A stretch of 39,168 nt of DNA from Betaproteobacteria bacterium (lineage in GTDB: Bacteria; Pseudomonadota; Gammaproteobacteria; Burkholderiales; Burkholderiaceae): the NCBI GenBank assembly GCA_947378095.1, contig CANCIL010000007.1, forward strand, positions 1 through 39,168, written 5' to 3'. Under the pieces are notes generated by a model that saw nothing but the letters and a program-made list of their open reading frames with translations, searched no databases and was not told the origin of the DNA. Positions 17,877-28,926 of this stretch are shown here, piece after piece (within the stretch, counting starts at the first letter, position 1; each line of letters begins with the position of its first letter). The position numbers and the translations under genes were made by a program.

Positions 17877-18746
17877 TTATTTTTTACGCATGAACTTGAA
17901 GAATTCGCTACTAGGCTCAACCACCATGACGTCTCTCTTATCTTTGAAGGAGTTTCGGTAGGCTTCCAAGCTTTGATAGAACTGAGCAAACTGTGGATCT
18001 CGTCCAAAGGCTTCTGCGTATAGAGCAGTAGCCTTAGCATCACCAGCACCTTTAATCTTTTGAGCATCTCGATAGGCTTCAGCCAAAATCGTATCGCGTT
18101 GACGCTCAGCATTTGCGCGAATCTTGTCTGATTCAGCAGCGCCTGTTGAACGCAACTCATTGGCTACGCGTTTACGCTCTGCCTCCATACGTCGATACAC
18201 CGAGTCGCTAATTTCTGCCAAGAGGTCAACGCGCTTCAGGCGTACGTCTACTATTTCAACGCCAATATCGGATGCATCATCCGCAACCTTCTTGCGAATG
18301 CCCTGCATGACTTGTTCACGTTGATCAGAAATTAACTCACGTACAGTACGCTTAGTAAATTCTTCATTCAATGCAGATCGAACCAATTGGGTCAGACGAT
18401 CCTGAGCTAAACGCTCATCCCCTTTAAAGCTAATAAAGAATTTGCGTGGATCAACAATGCGCCATTTCACATAAGAATCTACTAATAAATTCTTTTTCTC
18501 AGCGGTAATAAAACGCTCTGCTTCAGGATTATCAATCGTCAAAATGCGACGATCAAAAAAGCGCACGCTCTCAAATGGAGATGGATACTTAATTTGTAGA
18601 CCAGGCTTTTCAATCACACGAACAATCTGTCCGAATGAGAACACCACCGCAAATTTACGTTGATCAACAACAAAAATGCTGGAAGAGAGTATGTAGACCA
18701 GAGCAATAAATGCAACTGCTCCAGCAATCAGGCGGTTCATATTCAT
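17877..18746 (-). CDS. hflC: HflC, membrane SPFH protein modulating FtsH
   Basis: A 289-residue protein with an N-terminal membrane anchor (about 4-24) and a periplasmic SPFH/band 7 domain beginning VDQRKFAVVFSFGQ, then a coiled-coil region (RMEAERKRVANELRSTGAAESD and following). HflC assembles with HflK into a large cage around the FtsH protease in the inner membrane and limits its action. The ATG overlaps the hflK stop by one base (TAATG), giving translational coupling and equal output. The frame also allows a start two codons later. Confidence 0.96.
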   Translation of the reverse strand: MNMNRLIAGAVAFIALVYILSSSIFVVDQRKFAVVFSFGQIVRVIEKPGLQIKYPSPFESVRFFDRRILTIDNPEAERFITAEKKNLLVDSYVKWRIVDPRKFFISFKGDERLAQDRLTQLVRSALNEEFTKRTVRELISDQREQVMQGIRKKVADDASDIGVEIVDVRLKRVDLLAEISDSVYRRMEAERKRVANELRSTGAAESDKIRANAERQRDTILAEAYRDAQKIKGAGDAKATALYAEAFGRDPQFAQFYQSLEAYRNSFKDKRDVMVVEPSSEFFKFMRKK

Positions 18747-20239
18747 TATCTGGCCTCCCGATCACGGCTACGCAAACCATCACGCTTGTCTGCATTGCCT
18801 GGAGCTGGAGAACTTGGGACTGAAGTACTTGTTGTAGGTGCTGGATTATTAACCCCAGTTGCGCCACCTACCGTCACCGATCCGGTTGGAGTAGTGGCAG
18901 TAGTATTCGTTTGCCCACTAGCAGCTTGCGCACTTTCAGCGCTCACCTGGGAAACAATCTTATCCAATGGCAGATATAAAAGGCTATTGTTCTTGCTTGT
19001 ATCTACTAAGACTTTAGTCACATTGCCATACATTTCACGCATGCTGTCGATGTACATGCGATCACGCGTTACTTGTGGCGCCTTTGCATACTCCACCAAT
19101 ACTTGTTTAAAGCGCGCTGCATCACCTTCAGCGGTAGCAACGACACGGGCCTTATAACCTTCTGCCTCTTGAATTAAGCGAGCGCCAGTACCCTTAGCAC
19201 GCGGAATAATGTCATTGGCATAAGCTTGACCTTCGCTCTTCAAGCGCTCCTGATCCTGCCCTGCTTTAACGGCATCATCAAATGCAGCCTGCACTTGCTC
19301 AGGAGGTTGTACGTTTTGGACAGTAACGCTCGTTACATAAATACCGGTTTTATAACTGTCTAATATTTTCTGAATGGAGTTGGCTAAATCGATACCAATC
19401 TTTTCACGGCCTTCATACAAGACAGTATCCATCTTGCTACGCGCAACAATTTCTCGAACAGCTGTTTCAGCCGCTTGAATTACAGCAGCATCGGGATCAC
19501 GATTATTAAATAAATAATCGGTTGGATCTTTAAGGCGATATTGAACAGCAAAACGAACATCAATAATGTTTTCATCTTCAGTCAACATCGAAGAATCTTT
19601 TTGATTCGTTGCTTTGATAAGTACTGGACGCCCCACTTCAACTGAGCGCACACCAGACAGGTTCACCGTTTCATCAGCCTGAATTGGCCAAGGCATACGC
19701 CAATTGATACCAGGCTTAGCGGTGTAATCGTACTTACCAAAGGTCATGACTACGCCTGCTTGACCTTCTTGAATAATAAAAAAGCCACTGCAGATCCAAA
19801 TAAAGAAAACACCTGCTGCCGCTAAAAGAATGCTAGCTTTTGAACCAAAGGGATTGGTGAACTCAAAACTGGGGGTACCGCCGCCATTACCACCGCCTCC
19901 GCGCTGTGATGGTGGCGGAATATCGCCTACGTTTGGCTTATTAGCTGGCTTACTCGCTGAACTGCCAGGCTTTTTCTTGCCGCCAAAAATGCCAGCTATG
20001 CGGTCATTGAAATCACGCCACAGCTCATCCAAATCTGGAGGGCCATCTGGCTTTGCAGCTGGCGGTGTTGTGGGATTATTTGGTTGAGTCTCTACAGGTT
20101 GATTGCCATTTCCGGGATCTGCTTTTGGAGTTTGATCTCCACCCTGCCCGTCTTTGGCATCCTTAGATCCACCAGCATTGTGGCTATTGCCCCAACCTGG
20201 ATCATTGACCGAAAAGAGGTCTAAAAATTTACGCGTCAT
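18746..20239 (-). CDS. hflK: HflK, membrane SPFH protein modulating FtsH
   Basis: A 497-residue protein, longer than E. coli HflK (419). It has a long Gly/Pro/Asn-rich cytosolic N-terminus (about 1-130), one membrane segment near 133-153 (ILLAAAGVFFIWICSGFFII), an SPFH domain (EGQAGVVMTFGKY onward) and a coiled-coil stretch. It ends in a Thr/Pro/Ser-rich tail of about 60 residues that ends in charged residues. With HflC it forms the FtsH-enclosing complex. Its start overlaps the hflX stop by 11 bases. The two low-complexity ends account for the extra length and are probably disordered. Confidence 0.96.
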   Translation of the reverse strand: MTRKFLDLFSVNDPGWGNSHNAGGSKDAKDGQGGDQTPKADPGNGNQPVETQPNNPTTPPAAKPDGPPDLDELWRDFNDRIAGIFGGKKKPGSSASKPANKPNVGDIPPPSQRGGGGNGGGTPSFEFTNPFGSKASILLAAAGVFFIWICSGFFIIQEGQAGVVMTFGKYDYTAKPGINWRMPWPIQADETVNLSGVRSVEVGRPVLIKATNQKDSSMLTEDENIIDVRFAVQYRLKDPTDYLFNNRDPDAAVIQAAETAVREIVARSKMDTVLYEGREKIGIDLANSIQKILDSYKTGIYVTSVTVQNVQPPEQVQAAFDDAVKAGQDQERLKSEGQAYANDIIPRAKGTGARLIQEAEGYKARVVATAEGDAARFKQVLVEYAKAPQVTRDRMYIDSMREMYGNVTKVLVDTSKNNSLLYLPLDKIVSQVSAESAQAASGQTNTTATTPTGSVTVGGATGVNNPAPTTSTSVPSSPAPGNADKRDGLRSRDREAR

Positions 20240-21470
20240 TAGGAAAATAGCTTCGGTTGGAAATCGGATTAAATTCAGAAGACTCTGGTCGTTCAGGTAA
20301 AGGGGCTAAAAACTCGTCCGGGGCCATTTGCTTCTTGGCACGGTTGTGTTCGACCCTTATTCTATCAGTCATTTGAGAGCATTCGGCCAAGGCTGAACGG
20401 AGCAAATCCAGGCCCATGCCGGTCTGGGCCGACAGGAAAACCTGGCTGGGAAGCCCATTGGCATCCCGCTCCAAAACAGCCCCACGGGTAAAGGTTTGGG
20501 GCATAAGGTCAATCTTATTCATCACCTCAATCCGAGGGATATCATCCGCCCCAATTTCCTCCAAAACCGCCTCTACTTCAGCCTTTTGCTCCCTGGAAAC
20601 CGGGCTGCAAGCATCAATCACGTGCAAAATCAGGTCAGCATGAATGGTTTCGTCCAAGGTGGCCCGAAAAGCCTCCACGAGCTGATGCGGTAAATCCCGA
20701 ATAAATCCCACCGTATCCGAAACCACAATCGAGCCAACCCCCTCTAAATGCACCTTTCTGGAGGTGGTATCTAGGGTGGCAAAAAGCTGATCCGCTGCAT
20801 ATGTCCCTGCTTTTGTTAGGGCATTAAATAAGGTGGATTTACCGGCATTGGTATAGCCCACCAAAGAAACTGAAAAGACGTCTTTGCGATTCCGAGCCCT
20901 TCTTTGAGTTCTTTGTTGGCGCTGTAATTTCTCGAGCTCATTTTCTAAACGCTTTGCCTTGGTGGCGAGCATACGTCTATCGAGCTCCATCTGCGTTTCG
21001 CCTGGACCACCACGAACACCAATACCGCCTCGTTGACGCTCTAAGTGACTCCAAGCCCTCACCAAACGGGACATGCGATACCGTACTTGCGCTAGTTCAA
21101 CTTGAGTCTTACCAATATGACTCTGCGCTCTTTGACTAAAGATATCCAAAATTAAGCCGGTTCGATCCATCACATGGCGACCGATGTGACGCTCTAAATT
21201 GCGTTGCTGAGTTGGAGACAGTGGGTGATTAAAGATGGCGAGCTCTGCGTCGTGCTCTTCCATTAAACGCTTGAGTTCGTTTGCCTTACCAGAACCTATA
21301 AATAAAGCGGGGTCAGTTCTACCTTTGCGTGCAATGACAGTAGCTGTAGGTATAGAGCCAGCGCTATCAGCCAAAAGACTGAGCTCGGCCATGCTGTCAG
21401 CAAAATCCTCGCGCCCAGTATCAACACCTACTAAGACAGCGCGCGGCGCATCTACTCCAGTGTTATACAG
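20229..21470 (-). CDS. hflX: GTPase HflX, probable CTG start
   Basis: A ribosome-binding GTPase that rescues or splits stalled ribosomes. G1 is GYTNAGKS; the glycine-rich linker [23 protein letters not shown] and the G3 [10 protein letters not shown] are present. The first ATG (21392) gives 387 residues but cuts into the conserved N-terminal domain. The frame continues upstream without a stop and encodes [17 protein letters not shown], which matches the usual HflX N-terminus. The only plausible initiator there is CTG at 21468-21470, five bases after AGAAGG, overlapping the end of hfq by 8 bases and giving 413 residues. The homology of the upstream part is clear; the CTG start is inferred. Confidence 0.93.
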   Translation of the reverse strand: MYNTGVDAPRAVLVGVDTGREDFADSMAELSLLADSAGSIPTATVIARKGRTDPALFIGSGKANELKRLMEEHDAELAIFNHPLSPTQQRNLERHIGRHVMDRTGLILDIFSQRAQSHIGKTQVELAQVRYRMSRLVRAWSHLERQRGGIGVRGGPGETQMELDRRMLATKAKRLENELEKLQRQQRTQRRARNRKDVFSVSLVGYTNAGKSTLFNALTKAGTYAADQLFATLDTTSRKVHLEGVGSIVVSDTVGFIRDLPHQLVEAFRATLDETIHADLILHVIDACSPVSREQKAEVEAVLEEIGADDIPRIEVMNKIDLMPQTFTRGAVLERDANGLPSQVFLSAQTGMGLDLLRSALAECSQMTDRIRVEHNRAKKQMAPDEFLAPLPERPESSEFNPISNRSYFPNDA

Positions 21471-21705
21471 GGTTACCTTCTTCTATTCGAAATTCAATTG
21501 CGCGAGCAGGAACGATCGTAGAGATGGCATGCTTGTAAACCATTTGAGTGACGGTGTTACGTAGTAGCACGACATACTGATCAAACGACTCAATATTGCC
21601 TTGCAATTTAATTCCGTTAACTAAATAGATTGAAACCGGAACATGCTCCTTGCGCAGGGCATTGAGGAATGGATCTTGAAGTAATTGGATTTTGTTGTTA
21701 TTCAT
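21463..21705 (-). CDS. hfq: RNA chaperone Hfq
   Basis: An 80-residue hexameric Sm-like protein that pairs small RNAs with mRNAs. It begins [20 protein letters not shown] with the proximal-face Gln, then the Sm1 motif ([20 protein letters not shown]) and the Sm2 YKHAIS motif (57-62). The C-terminal tail is short, as in other betaproteobacteria. A strong AAGGAG lies just before the ATG. The 150-base gap from the der stop suggests hfq has its own promoter and heads the hfq-hflX-hflK-hflC-hisZ-purA run. Confidence 0.98.
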   Translation of the reverse strand: MNNNKIQLLQDPFLNALRKEHVPVSIYLVNGIKLQGNIESFDQYVVLLRNTVTQMVYKHAISTIVPARAIEFRIEEGNPV

Positions 21706-21855
21706 ACTGCTCCTTATTGATCTTTTATTTTGGGAGTCTTGCTTTTTTTGTTCGTTTTTTAATTCGCTTTGTTAAGGCTCTTTCAAATCCTACAAGTTTC
21801 TATATTGGGCCCAAATCCTAAAAAATCAAGCCCGAAATGAAAGCTTATCTCAAAA

Positions 21856-23220
21856 TCAGCGTTTTTTGCCTTTTTTGCCTTTATCCGCGTCGACGTAAGG
21901 GTTCTTTGCTGTATTCATCTGAATACGCAAAGGTGTCCCGCGTAGCTTAAAGACATCCCTAAATCGACCTTCTAAGTATCGTTTGTAGCTATCAGTCACA
22001 CCACTCAGTGAAGTGCCATGAATCACCACAATGGGAGGGTTCATGCCCCCTTGGTGTGCATAACGTAATTTAGGACGCCCCATGCCTACTCGTTTAGGTT
22101 GCTGATGCTCAATCGCTTCTTGCAAGATACGAGTTAAACGTGGGGTTGGCAATTTCGCCATAGCAGCAGCATAGGCTGCATCAACATCTTTAAATAACTC
22201 TTTGAGACCAGTGCCCTTTTTGGCTGAAATAGGATGCACATTGGCAAAGTCCAAGAAACGCAGTTTTTGCGCAATTTCTAAACGTGCGCGCTCTTTCACA
22301 TAGGCATCAATACCATCCCATTTATTGACAGCTACCACTAATGCGCGACCAGCTTCCACAATAAATCCAGCGATGTGTGCATCTTGCTCAGAAATATCTT
22401 GTTGTGCATCCAACATCAGAATCACCACATTGCAATCAGCAATAGCCTGTAGCGTTTTCACTACCGAAAATTTTTCAATCGCTTCAAATACTTTTCCACG
22501 ACGACGCAAGCCCGCGGTATCCACCAAGATGTAGGGCTTACCATTGCGCTCGAAAGGAACTTCGATAGCATCTCGTGTCGTGCCAGGCATATCAAATGCA
22601 ATCACCCGCTCTTCACCGATCAATTTATTGATCAAGGTAGATTTACCCACGTTAGGGCGTCCCACTACTGCAATCTTCATCGGGCGATTAGGATCGTTTG
22701 CCGCCTCTTCTTCTTCAGGCTCGGGGATTCCGAGTGAATCCAAGGCGTCGTCGATTAAGCCACGAACGCCATCGCCATGTGCTGATGAAATTGGGAATGG
22801 CTCACCTAAACCCAGTTCATGAAAGTCTGCAGTCACAATACCCGCCTGCATGCCTTCGGTCTTGTTCACCGCCAAAATAACAGGGCGACCTGTCTTCCGC
22901 AAAAAGTCCGCGATCACGCGATCTTGTGGCGCCATACCTAGGCGGCCGTCGACCAAGAAAATAATGATGTCAGATTCCGCTACGGCTTGCTTTGTTTGCT
23001 TGGCCATCTCGGCAACAATGCCGGTTTTAGCGACTGGTTCAAAACCACCGGTATCTACGCAAATAAAAGCGCGCTCACCAATCCGGCCTTTACCGTAGTG
23101 ACGATCCCTCGTTAAACCTGAAAAGTCAGCTACCAATGCATCGCGTGAACGTGTGAGGCGATTAAAAAGAGTCGACTTCCCGACATTGGGGCGACCGACA
23201 ATAGTGATAACTGGATTCAT
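21856..23220 (-). CDS. der: Ribosome assembly GTPase Der (EngA)
   Basis: A 454-residue protein with two tandem GTPase domains and a C-terminal KH-like domain. The first G1 is GRPNVGKS (9-16) with DTGGF as G3 and NKTE as G4. The second G1 is GRPNVGKS (187-194) with DTAGL and NKWD. An acidic linker ([11 protein letters not shown], about 167-177) joins them. Der is needed for 50S subunit maturation. The C-terminus ends in a Lys-rich tail (DKGKKGKKR). The ATG overlaps the bamB stop as ATGA. Confidence 0.97.
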   Translation of the reverse strand: MNPVITIVGRPNVGKSTLFNRLTRSRDALVADFSGLTRDRHYGKGRIGERAFICVDTGGFEPVAKTGIVAEMAKQTKQAVAESDIIIFLVDGRLGMAPQDRVIADFLRKTGRPVILAVNKTEGMQAGIVTADFHELGLGEPFPISSAHGDGVRGLIDDALDSLGIPEPEEEEAANDPNRPMKIAVVGRPNVGKSTLINKLIGEERVIAFDMPGTTRDAIEVPFERNGKPYILVDTAGLRRRGKVFEAIEKFSVVKTLQAIADCNVVILMLDAQQDISEQDAHIAGFIVEAGRALVVAVNKWDGIDAYVKERARLEIAQKLRFLDFANVHPISAKKGTGLKELFKDVDAAYAAAMAKLPTPRLTRILQEAIEHQQPKRVGMGRPKLRYAHQGGMNPPIVVIHGTSLSGVTDSYKRYLEGRFRDVFKLRGTPLRIQMNTAKNPYVDADKGKKGKKR

Positions 23221-24371
23221 TTTGGACTGTACGCCGCTAGTTTTCCACCTTGAGATTGAATCAAGATGAGGCCGCCTACTGCAATAGGAGCGGCTGTGAT
23301 TGGACTGCTATCGTGACGAAAGCGAGCAATATTTTCGCCACTCGACTGTGAAAATGCATGGACGTAACCTTCGGCATCGCCCATTAACAACACTTTGCCA
23401 ATGGCCAGAGACTCACCCAAATCCCGGAAAGTCAATTTGGTATTTTCCCAAAGTGGCGTTCCATCTTTAGTAGCAAATGCTGATATGTGGGATTTTTCGT
23501 TTGATGAAAATACTAAGTCGGCACTTTGAGCGGTTCCGGTATAGCTGGAAAAATCTTTGTACCACAAGAGATTTCCGGTTCTCACCTGACCACATCCAAT
23601 ACGACCTTGGTAAGACACGGCACACACTGTTTCACCTTCCATGCTTGGCTTGGCTGTGACGTCGTTCAAACGCTCGATCTCTGAGAAACCTTTAGGAAAA
23701 GAAATGGGGGTTTCCCAAATCAATCCGCCATTGGCAATGGCAATCATGCCAAATCGACCGCCTGCAAATCCGGTTACTACCACTTCATTGTTGATTGGCA
23801 ACATGCCGTAGCCAACGCGTAAGGACAAAGCGGATTGGGGGCGCTGATAAATCCATTTACGAGCGCCTGACTGTGCATCTAAACCAACAAAACGATTGTC
23901 CAGTGCACGCACAATGACCATGCCACCTGCGACCACGGGCTCACTCAGTACTTCGCTACCAATATTGACATTCCAGAGTGGCTTACCGGCGTCATCAAAA
24001 GCATAAACGGTACCTTTGATCCCTACTACTGCTGTAGTTCGTCCATCAGATCCTGGGCCAATCGCCAAACGCTCCGGTACAGATACTTCCCAAACTTTTT
24101 TGCCGCTAGCTAAGTCAATCTTGCTTAAATTTCCACTATTAGAGGCTGCATAAACTGCATCCCCTGCTACAGCAGGATGAAAATTAAATGTTTCTGATGA
24201 ACCAACGCTCGTTTCCCATATAGGCCGCATCTCAAACTGATTGGCTACCGGGGCAAGCTCTGCCGGCTTGCGCACACGCGCACTTCCAGAGCATCCAATC
24301 AAAGCAATGGCTAAGGAGCCCAGCATCAGGATGCTTGCAAACTGCTTTACCATCTGCTTCATTGAGATCAT
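23217..24371 (-). CDS. bamB: Outer membrane assembly lipoprotein BamB
   Basis: From ATG at 24371 the protein has about 384 residues; a GTG three bases earlier is also open. A lipoprotein signal peptide ([20 protein letters not shown] then LIGC lipobox) leads to a beta-propeller made of PQQ-like repeats ([72 protein letters not shown]). BamB is a lipoprotein of the BAM complex that inserts outer-membrane beta-barrels. Its start touches the tfgM stop (TGATG) and its stop overlaps der, a conserved trio. Confidence 0.95.
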   Translation of the reverse strand: MISMKQMVKQFASILMLGSLAIALIGCSGSARVRKPAELAPVANQFEMRPIWETSVGSSETFNFHPAVAGDAVYAASNSGNLSKIDLASGKKVWEVSVPERLAIGPGSDGRTTAVVGIKGTVYAFDDAGKPLWNVNIGSEVLSEPVVAGGMVIVRALDNRFVGLDAQSGARKWIYQRPQSALSLRVGYGMLPINNEVVVTGFAGGRFGMIAIANGGLIWETPISFPKGFSEIERLNDVTAKPSMEGETVCAVSYQGRIGCGQVRTGNLLWYKDFSSYTGTAQSADLVFSSNEKSHISAFATKDGTPLWENTKLTFRDLGESLAIGKVLLMGDAEGYVHAFSQSSGENIARFRHDSSPITAAPIAVGGLILIQSQGGKLAAYSPK

Positions 24372-25030
24372 CACTGAGCAACTCCTCCAACAGCATCTAA
24401 CTTCACCTTCAAGAGACGGCGCGCTTCCTCAGGAAATTCTTTTGCTTGATCTAATTTTTTCCATGCATCTTGATAACTGACTTTGGCTTCGGCGTTTTTC
24501 TTTTGTATCAAATACCAATCGCCACGACGCTCTAGCCACAAAGCCTCAAATCCTTGAATAGGCTTTTCTTTTAAGATCTGATCAGCCTCGGCAAAATTTT
24601 GATCGCCCCCCTGCTCTATGAGCTGAGATACCAATCGCAATTTAGCTAACGCTAAGTAGCCATCATCAGAAGAATTCTTCGCAGCCCAACGCAGATAGTC
24701 GATTGCTTTAGCGCTATCACCAGCGTCAGCAGCAATTCTGGCTGCTACTAAGCTCGACATCGCTGCGTAAGTCGTCCGCGCATAATCTTTTTGCAAATCA
24801 TCTGCCGCGCGCAAGGTTTGATCTTTATCACCTTTAGTAATAGCAGCAACCATGGTTTCGTATAACTTAGACGCTTCAGTGGCCTGACTATTGCGCCACC
24901 ATTGATAACCACTATACGCCGCGTAAGCAAACAAGGCTACGGTCAGCACACCCGTAATGAGGTTGCGATACTTTTGCCAAAACGCTTTAAGTTGGTCTAT
25001 CTGTTCTTGTTCTTCTAGATCTAAAGGCAT
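24371..25030 (-). CDS. TfgM/YfgM-like TPR membrane protein, SecYEG ancillary
   Basis: A 219-residue protein with a short cytosolic start (MPLDLEEQEQIDQLKAFWQK), one membrane segment (about 24-45) and a periplasmic TPR-like domain of helical repeats (DYARTTYAAMSSLVAARIAA and following). This matches the YfgM family (DUF2133), which works with PpiD at the SecYEG translocon as a periplasmic chaperone aid. The position between hisS and bamB is the conserved location. The ATG at 25030 is the natural start. Confidence 0.9.
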   Translation of the reverse strand: MPLDLEEQEQIDQLKAFWQKYRNLITGVLTVALFAYAAYSGYQWWRNSQATEASKLYETMVAAITKGDKDQTLRAADDLQKDYARTTYAAMSSLVAARIAADAGDSAKAIDYLRWAAKNSSDDGYLALAKLRLVSQLIEQGGDQNFAEADQILKEKPIQGFEALWLERRGDWYLIQKKNAEAKVSYQDAWKKLDQAKEFPEEARRLLKVKLDAVGGVAQ

Positions 25031-25100
25031 ATCAATCCAAGCTGATTTATGAATAATTTATTGTTTTTGTATTACAAATAGGTTCGTAACTAGACTCATT

Positions 25101-26429
25101 CTATTCGGAGGCGCCTACTAATGCCTCAATCACCGCCTCCAGAACCCCTTCCAAGGGCACTGCTTTTTGCTCGCCGCTTGCCCGCAGGTCTTTTAATTGG
25201 GCCTCATCCTTGGCCAATTCATCTGGTCCAATAATGAGCGCAAAGGCTGCACCACTGCTGTCCGCCTTCTTCATTTGTGACTTAAAGCTAGCTGACTGTC
25301 CGTCTGGGGGGCAAAAAAGGATAGTGTCGATTCCTGCGCTACGCAGGCGCTCAGCAATAATCATTGCCGTAGTTAAAGTATCGCCACCCTGGTGCAGGAC
25401 AAATACGTCACATTGGGCTTGCGCTTCTGGAAGCGATCCAGAAACCTTCATCAATTCCAGTACACGCTCCATGCCCATTGCCCAACCACAGGCTGGCGCT
25501 GCTTTACCACCCATACGTTCGATCAGGGGATCGTAACGACCACCGCCAGCAATAGTGCCTTGAGCACCAAGTTCATCTGTGATCCACTCAAACACCGTCA
25601 GATTGTAGTAATCCAAGCCACGCACTAAACGTGGATTGATTCTGCAAGGGATGTTATTGGCTTTTAGCAAAGCCTGTACTGCATTGAAGTGTGCAAGGGA
25701 TTCTTCACCTAAGAAATCTAATAACTTTGGCGCACCTTCAATCAACGCCTGCATCTCTGGATTTTTAGAATCCAAAATGCGTAATGGATTGGTCAAAAGA
25801 CGTCGTTGAGAATCTTCGTCTAATTGAGCTTGATTCTTTTCAAAATAGGTCACTAGTGCGGCACGATGTTCGGCACGCTCATTTGCCTGACCTAAAGAGT
25901 TAATCTCCAGGCGCACTCCTTTAAGACCCAACTCATCCCAGAGGCGCTGACCCATGAGAATGATTTCGGCATCGATATCAGGGCCAGCAAAGCCTAGGGC
26001 CTCAATGCCGAATTGATGGAACTGACGATAACGGCCGCGCTGTGGGCGCTCATGACGAAACATGGGTCCGGTATACCAAAGGCGCTTTGGTCCTTCGTAC
26101 AGCAAATTATTTTCAATTACTGAACGCACTAAGGCAGCCGTTCCTTCTGGGCGAAGCGTTAACTGCTCGCCATTCAATCGATCTTCGAAGGAATACATTT
26201 CCTTTTCAACAATATCGGTTACCTCACCAATACCACGTTGAAAGACCGCAGTTGCCTCTACGATCGGTGTTCTTAAAAATTCATAGCCATAGGCGCGGGT
26301 GAGGTCACGCAAGACATGTTCGAGATGGGCCCACTGCGCTGCATCAGCTGGTAGCAAATCATTCATACCGCGGACGCCATTGATTTTTTGCGTCTTTTGA
26401 ACTTTGCTTTGCTTATTTTGATCAGTCAT
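25101..26429 (-). CDS. hisS: Histidyl-tRNA synthetase
   Basis: A 442-residue class II aminoacyl-tRNA synthetase with an N-terminal Lys/Gln-rich extension ([16 protein letters not shown]) before the usual start [12 protein letters not shown]. Motif 1 region is [15 protein letters not shown]; motif 2 is [20 protein letters not shown]; the HisA/HisB signature regions [13 protein letters not shown] and [14 protein letters not shown] are intact; motif 3 is [15 protein letters not shown]. The C-terminal anticodon-binding domain ([11 protein letters not shown] onward) is complete. It charges tRNA-His. It lies 17 bases downstream of ispG. Confidence 0.97.
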   Translation of the reverse strand: MTDQNKQSKVQKTQKINGVRGMNDLLPADAAQWAHLEHVLRDLTRAYGYEFLRTPIVEATAVFQRGIGEVTDIVEKEMYSFEDRLNGEQLTLRPEGTAALVRSVIENNLLYEGPKRLWYTGPMFRHERPQRGRYRQFHQFGIEALGFAGPDIDAEIILMGQRLWDELGLKGVRLEINSLGQANERAEHRAALVTYFEKNQAQLDEDSQRRLLTNPLRILDSKNPEMQALIEGAPKLLDFLGEESLAHFNAVQALLKANNIPCRINPRLVRGLDYYNLTVFEWITDELGAQGTIAGGGRYDPLIERMGGKAAPACGWAMGMERVLELMKVSGSLPEAQAQCDVFVLHQGGDTLTTAMIIAERLRSAGIDTILFCPPDGQSASFKSQMKKADSSGAAFALIIGPDELAKDEAQLKDLRASGEQKAVPLEGVLEAVIEALVGASE

Positions 26430-26446
26430 TTTTATTTTTGTTTTGC

Positions 26447-27706
26447 TTACGCTTTTGCCGCATAGTTTTGCTTGACGTATTCATCCACGATGACTTGAAA
26501 ATCTTGCGCAATATTTTCACCGCGCAAAGTTTTTACTTTTACGCCATCCACAAATACAGGAGCTGCTGGCGTTTCACCAGTTCCCGGCAATGAAATACCA
26601 ATATTGGCATGCTTACTTTCACCTGGTCCATTCACAATACATCCCATGACAGCCACATTCATATTTTCAACGCCAGGATGCGTTTTCTTCCAGATCGGCA
26701 TTTGTTGACGCAGATAAGATTGAATGTCGGCTGCCAATTCTTGAAAGGTTGTGCTGGTAGTTCTACCGCAACCAGGACAAGCAATCACCATAGGTGTGAA
26801 GTTACGTAAACCCATGGTTTGCAAAATTTCCTGCGCAACAATCACCTCGTTTTCTCGTGGAGCACCAGGGTCCGGTGTCAATGAAACCCGGATCGTGTCA
26901 CCAATACCCTCTTGTAACAAAATCCCCATGGCGGCTGTAGAAGACACAATTCCCTTGCTGCCCATACCGGCTTCAGTTAAACCTAAGTGCAGTGGATAGT
27001 CAGAGCGTCTTGCAAGATCGCGATACACCGCTACCAAATCTTGCACATTGCTCACTTTGCAAGATAAAAGAATTTGATCGGGATTCATACCTAGTTCGAC
27101 TGCTTTTTCTGCAGACTGCAAAGCCGACTGAATCAATGCTTCGATCATGACCTCTTGCGCTGTCTTCGGGTTAGCTAAAGCCGCATTACTATCCATGATG
27201 CTGGCTAAGAGCTCTTGATCTAAGCTTCCCCAGTTCACTCCAATCCGGACTGGCTTATCGTATTTGCAAGCCGCTTCAATCATCTGCGCAAACTGTGGGT
27301 CGCGTTTTGCGCCCTTACCCACATTGCCTGGATTAATGCGGTACTTAGAGAGCGCCTTGGCGCACTCGGGATAATCATTTAATAAAGTGTGGCCGTTGTA
27401 ATGAAAGTCACCAATCAGCGGTACCAAGACATCCATCTTGTCTAACTGTTCCCGAATATAAGGAACTGCGGCTGCAGCCTCTGGTGTGTTCACCGTAATA
27501 CGCACCATCTCAGAACCAGCACGAGCTAACTCTTTCACTTGAATAGCAGTACCTACAGCATCCGCCGTATCGGTATTGGTCATGGATTGAACACGCACAG
27601 GAGCATCACCACCGACTGTGATGATGTTACTTTTCCAAGCGACTGTTGCTTGACGAGTAGCACGCTTTGGCGCTGGTCCTAAAGGTAATGGTGGCAATGA
27701 TTTCAT
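26447..27706 (-). CDS. ispG: 4-hydroxy-3-methylbut-2-enyl diphosphate synthase (IspG)
   Basis: About 419 residues from the ATG at 27706, one base after the rlmN stop; the frame stays open to 27787 but that part overlaps rlmN. It carries out the penultimate step of the MEP isoprenoid pathway with a 4Fe-4S cluster. The N-terminal TIM-barrel begins [29 protein letters not shown]. Cluster cysteines lie in ACPGCGRT and GCIVNGPGE, with the catalytic Glu in the latter. The family's inserted domain of the plant type is absent. The pilF and rodZ genes that often sit before ispG are missing. Confidence 0.96.
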   Translation of the reverse strand: MKSLPPLPLGPAPKRATRQATVAWKSNIITVGGDAPVRVQSMTNTDTADAVGTAIQVKELARAGSEMVRITVNTPEAAAAVPYIREQLDKMDVLVPLIGDFHYNGHTLLNDYPECAKALSKYRINPGNVGKGAKRDPQFAQMIEAACKYDKPVRIGVNWGSLDQELLASIMDSNAALANPKTAQEVMIEALIQSALQSAEKAVELGMNPDQILLSCKVSNVQDLVAVYRDLARRSDYPLHLGLTEAGMGSKGIVSSTAAMGILLQEGIGDTIRVSLTPDPGAPRENEVIVAQEILQTMGLRNFTPMVIACPGCGRTTSTTFQELAADIQSYLRQQMPIWKKTHPGVENMNVAVMGCIVNGPGESKHANIGISLPGTGETPAAPVFVDGVKVKTLRGENIAQDFQVIVDEYVKQNYAAKA

Positions 27707-27707
27707 A

Positions 27708-28895
27708 TCAGCTATCCAATTTTTTAAGCCATTCAACAGGCTGCTCTTGTATTTGAATGATTTCTGCGTCATGTACTGCGCGCTCACGAACCCGCGTGCG
27801 ATCTACAACATCTCCTGCCAATTGACCGCAGGCAGCGGCAATATCATCACCACGTGTCTTACGAACTGTAGCGACCATGCCAGCGTCTAACAGAATGCTA
27901 GCAAATGCGTGAACGCGTTGCGCTGGTGAACGCTTCAGCCCAGATTCTGGGAAGGGATTAAATGGAATCAGGTTCACTTTACATTTAATATTCTTTAGCA
28001 AACGAACCAATTCCTTCGCTTGAATATCGGAGTCATTTACGCCATCGAGCATACAATATTCAAAGGTAAGGAAGTCCCTAGGTGCAAAGGGCAGGTAGCG
28101 CTCACAGGCGTCTAGTAGTTCGCGCAGGGGATATTTTTGATTGAGTGGAACTAGTTGATCACGCAAGGCATCATTTGGCGCATGCAATGAAACTGCCAAT
28201 GCTACGGGGCAGTCTTGCGCCAAGCGATCAATCATTGGCACTACTCCAGAGGTAGAGACCGTAACCCGCCGACGCGACAAACCATAAGCCCTGTCATCGA
28301 GCATCAAACGCAATGCAGAAACGACATTGTCGTAATTGAGCAGTGGTTCACCCATGCCCATCATGACGACATTCGAGATCACACGACCTGTGTGCTCCCA
28401 GCCAGGTGTTGGATATTTTTCAATTCTGCGCACTGCTGCTGGATCATTGCGCAATAGGTGTTCTGCAAACCAAAGTTGGCCAATGATTTCACCGGATGTC
28501 AGGTTGCGAGAAAAACCTTGGCGCCCTGTTGAGCAAAAACGGCAATTGACAGCACAACCAGCCTGAGATGAGATACACAAAGTACCTCGATCATCTTCGG
28601 GAATAAATACGGACTCAACCGCATTACCGGCCCCAACATCTAGCAACCACTTGCGTGTACCATCAGATGCGTGCTCATCTTTAATAATTGGAAGAGAGAG
28701 TACTTCTGCTTTATCTAGCAATGTCGCTCTGAAGCTTTTTGCTAGATCACTCATGTCATTAATATCGGACACACCACGTTGATGGATCCACTGCATGAGT
28801 TGCTTGGCCCTGAAGGGCTTTTCGTTCAACCCCGCGACATACGCCGCCATTTGGTCAGCGTCAAAATCTAAGAGATTTACGCGCGGGGAGGTCAA
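27708..28895 (-). CDS. rlmN: Dual-specificity rRNA/tRNA adenine-C2 methyltransferase RlmN
   Basis: A 395-residue radical SAM enzyme that makes m2A2503 in 23S rRNA and m2A37 in some tRNAs. The CxxxCxxC cluster motif is CAVNCRFC (Cys114, Cys118, Cys121). The segment [18 protein letters not shown], the [10 protein letters not shown] strand, SLHAPND and the late FTFEYC-like [13 protein letters not shown] block are diagnostic, and the mechanistic Cys lies near [19 protein letters not shown]. The start is TTG at 28895, since the typical opening [17 protein letters not shown] lies right after it and no ATG precedes it. Confidence 0.96.
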   Translation of the reverse strand: MTSPRVNLLDFDADQMAAYVAGLNEKPFRAKQLMQWIHQRGVSDINDMSDLAKSFRATLLDKAEVLSLPIIKDEHASDGTRKWLLDVGAGNAVESVFIPEDDRGTLCISSQAGCAVNCRFCSTGRQGFSRNLTSGEIIGQLWFAEHLLRNDPAAVRRIEKYPTPGWEHTGRVISNVVMMGMGEPLLNYDNVVSALRLMLDDRAYGLSRRRVTVSTSGVVPMIDRLAQDCPVALAVSLHAPNDALRDQLVPLNQKYPLRELLDACERYLPFAPRDFLTFEYCMLDGVNDSDIQAKELVRLLKNIKCKVNLIPFNPFPESGLKRSPAQRVHAFASILLDAGMVATVRKTRGDDIAAACGQLAGDVVDRTRVRERAVHDAEIIQIQEQPVEWLKKLDS

Positions 28896-28926
28896 TGCGC
28901 CTACTTATCAATCAATAGGTGGTTAA

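Noticed and set aside
18660-19157. 165-residue plus-strand open frame
   Set aside because: It is the antisense shadow of hflK and hflC; the composition is low-complexity and mirrors the hflK tail.
25210-25536. 108-residue plus-strand open frame
   Set aside because: It is antisense to hisS, with no independent coding signals.
27707-27787. N-terminal extension of IspG by 27 residues
   Set aside because: It overlaps the rlmN 3' end and does not look like IspG; ATG at 27706 fits the family length.
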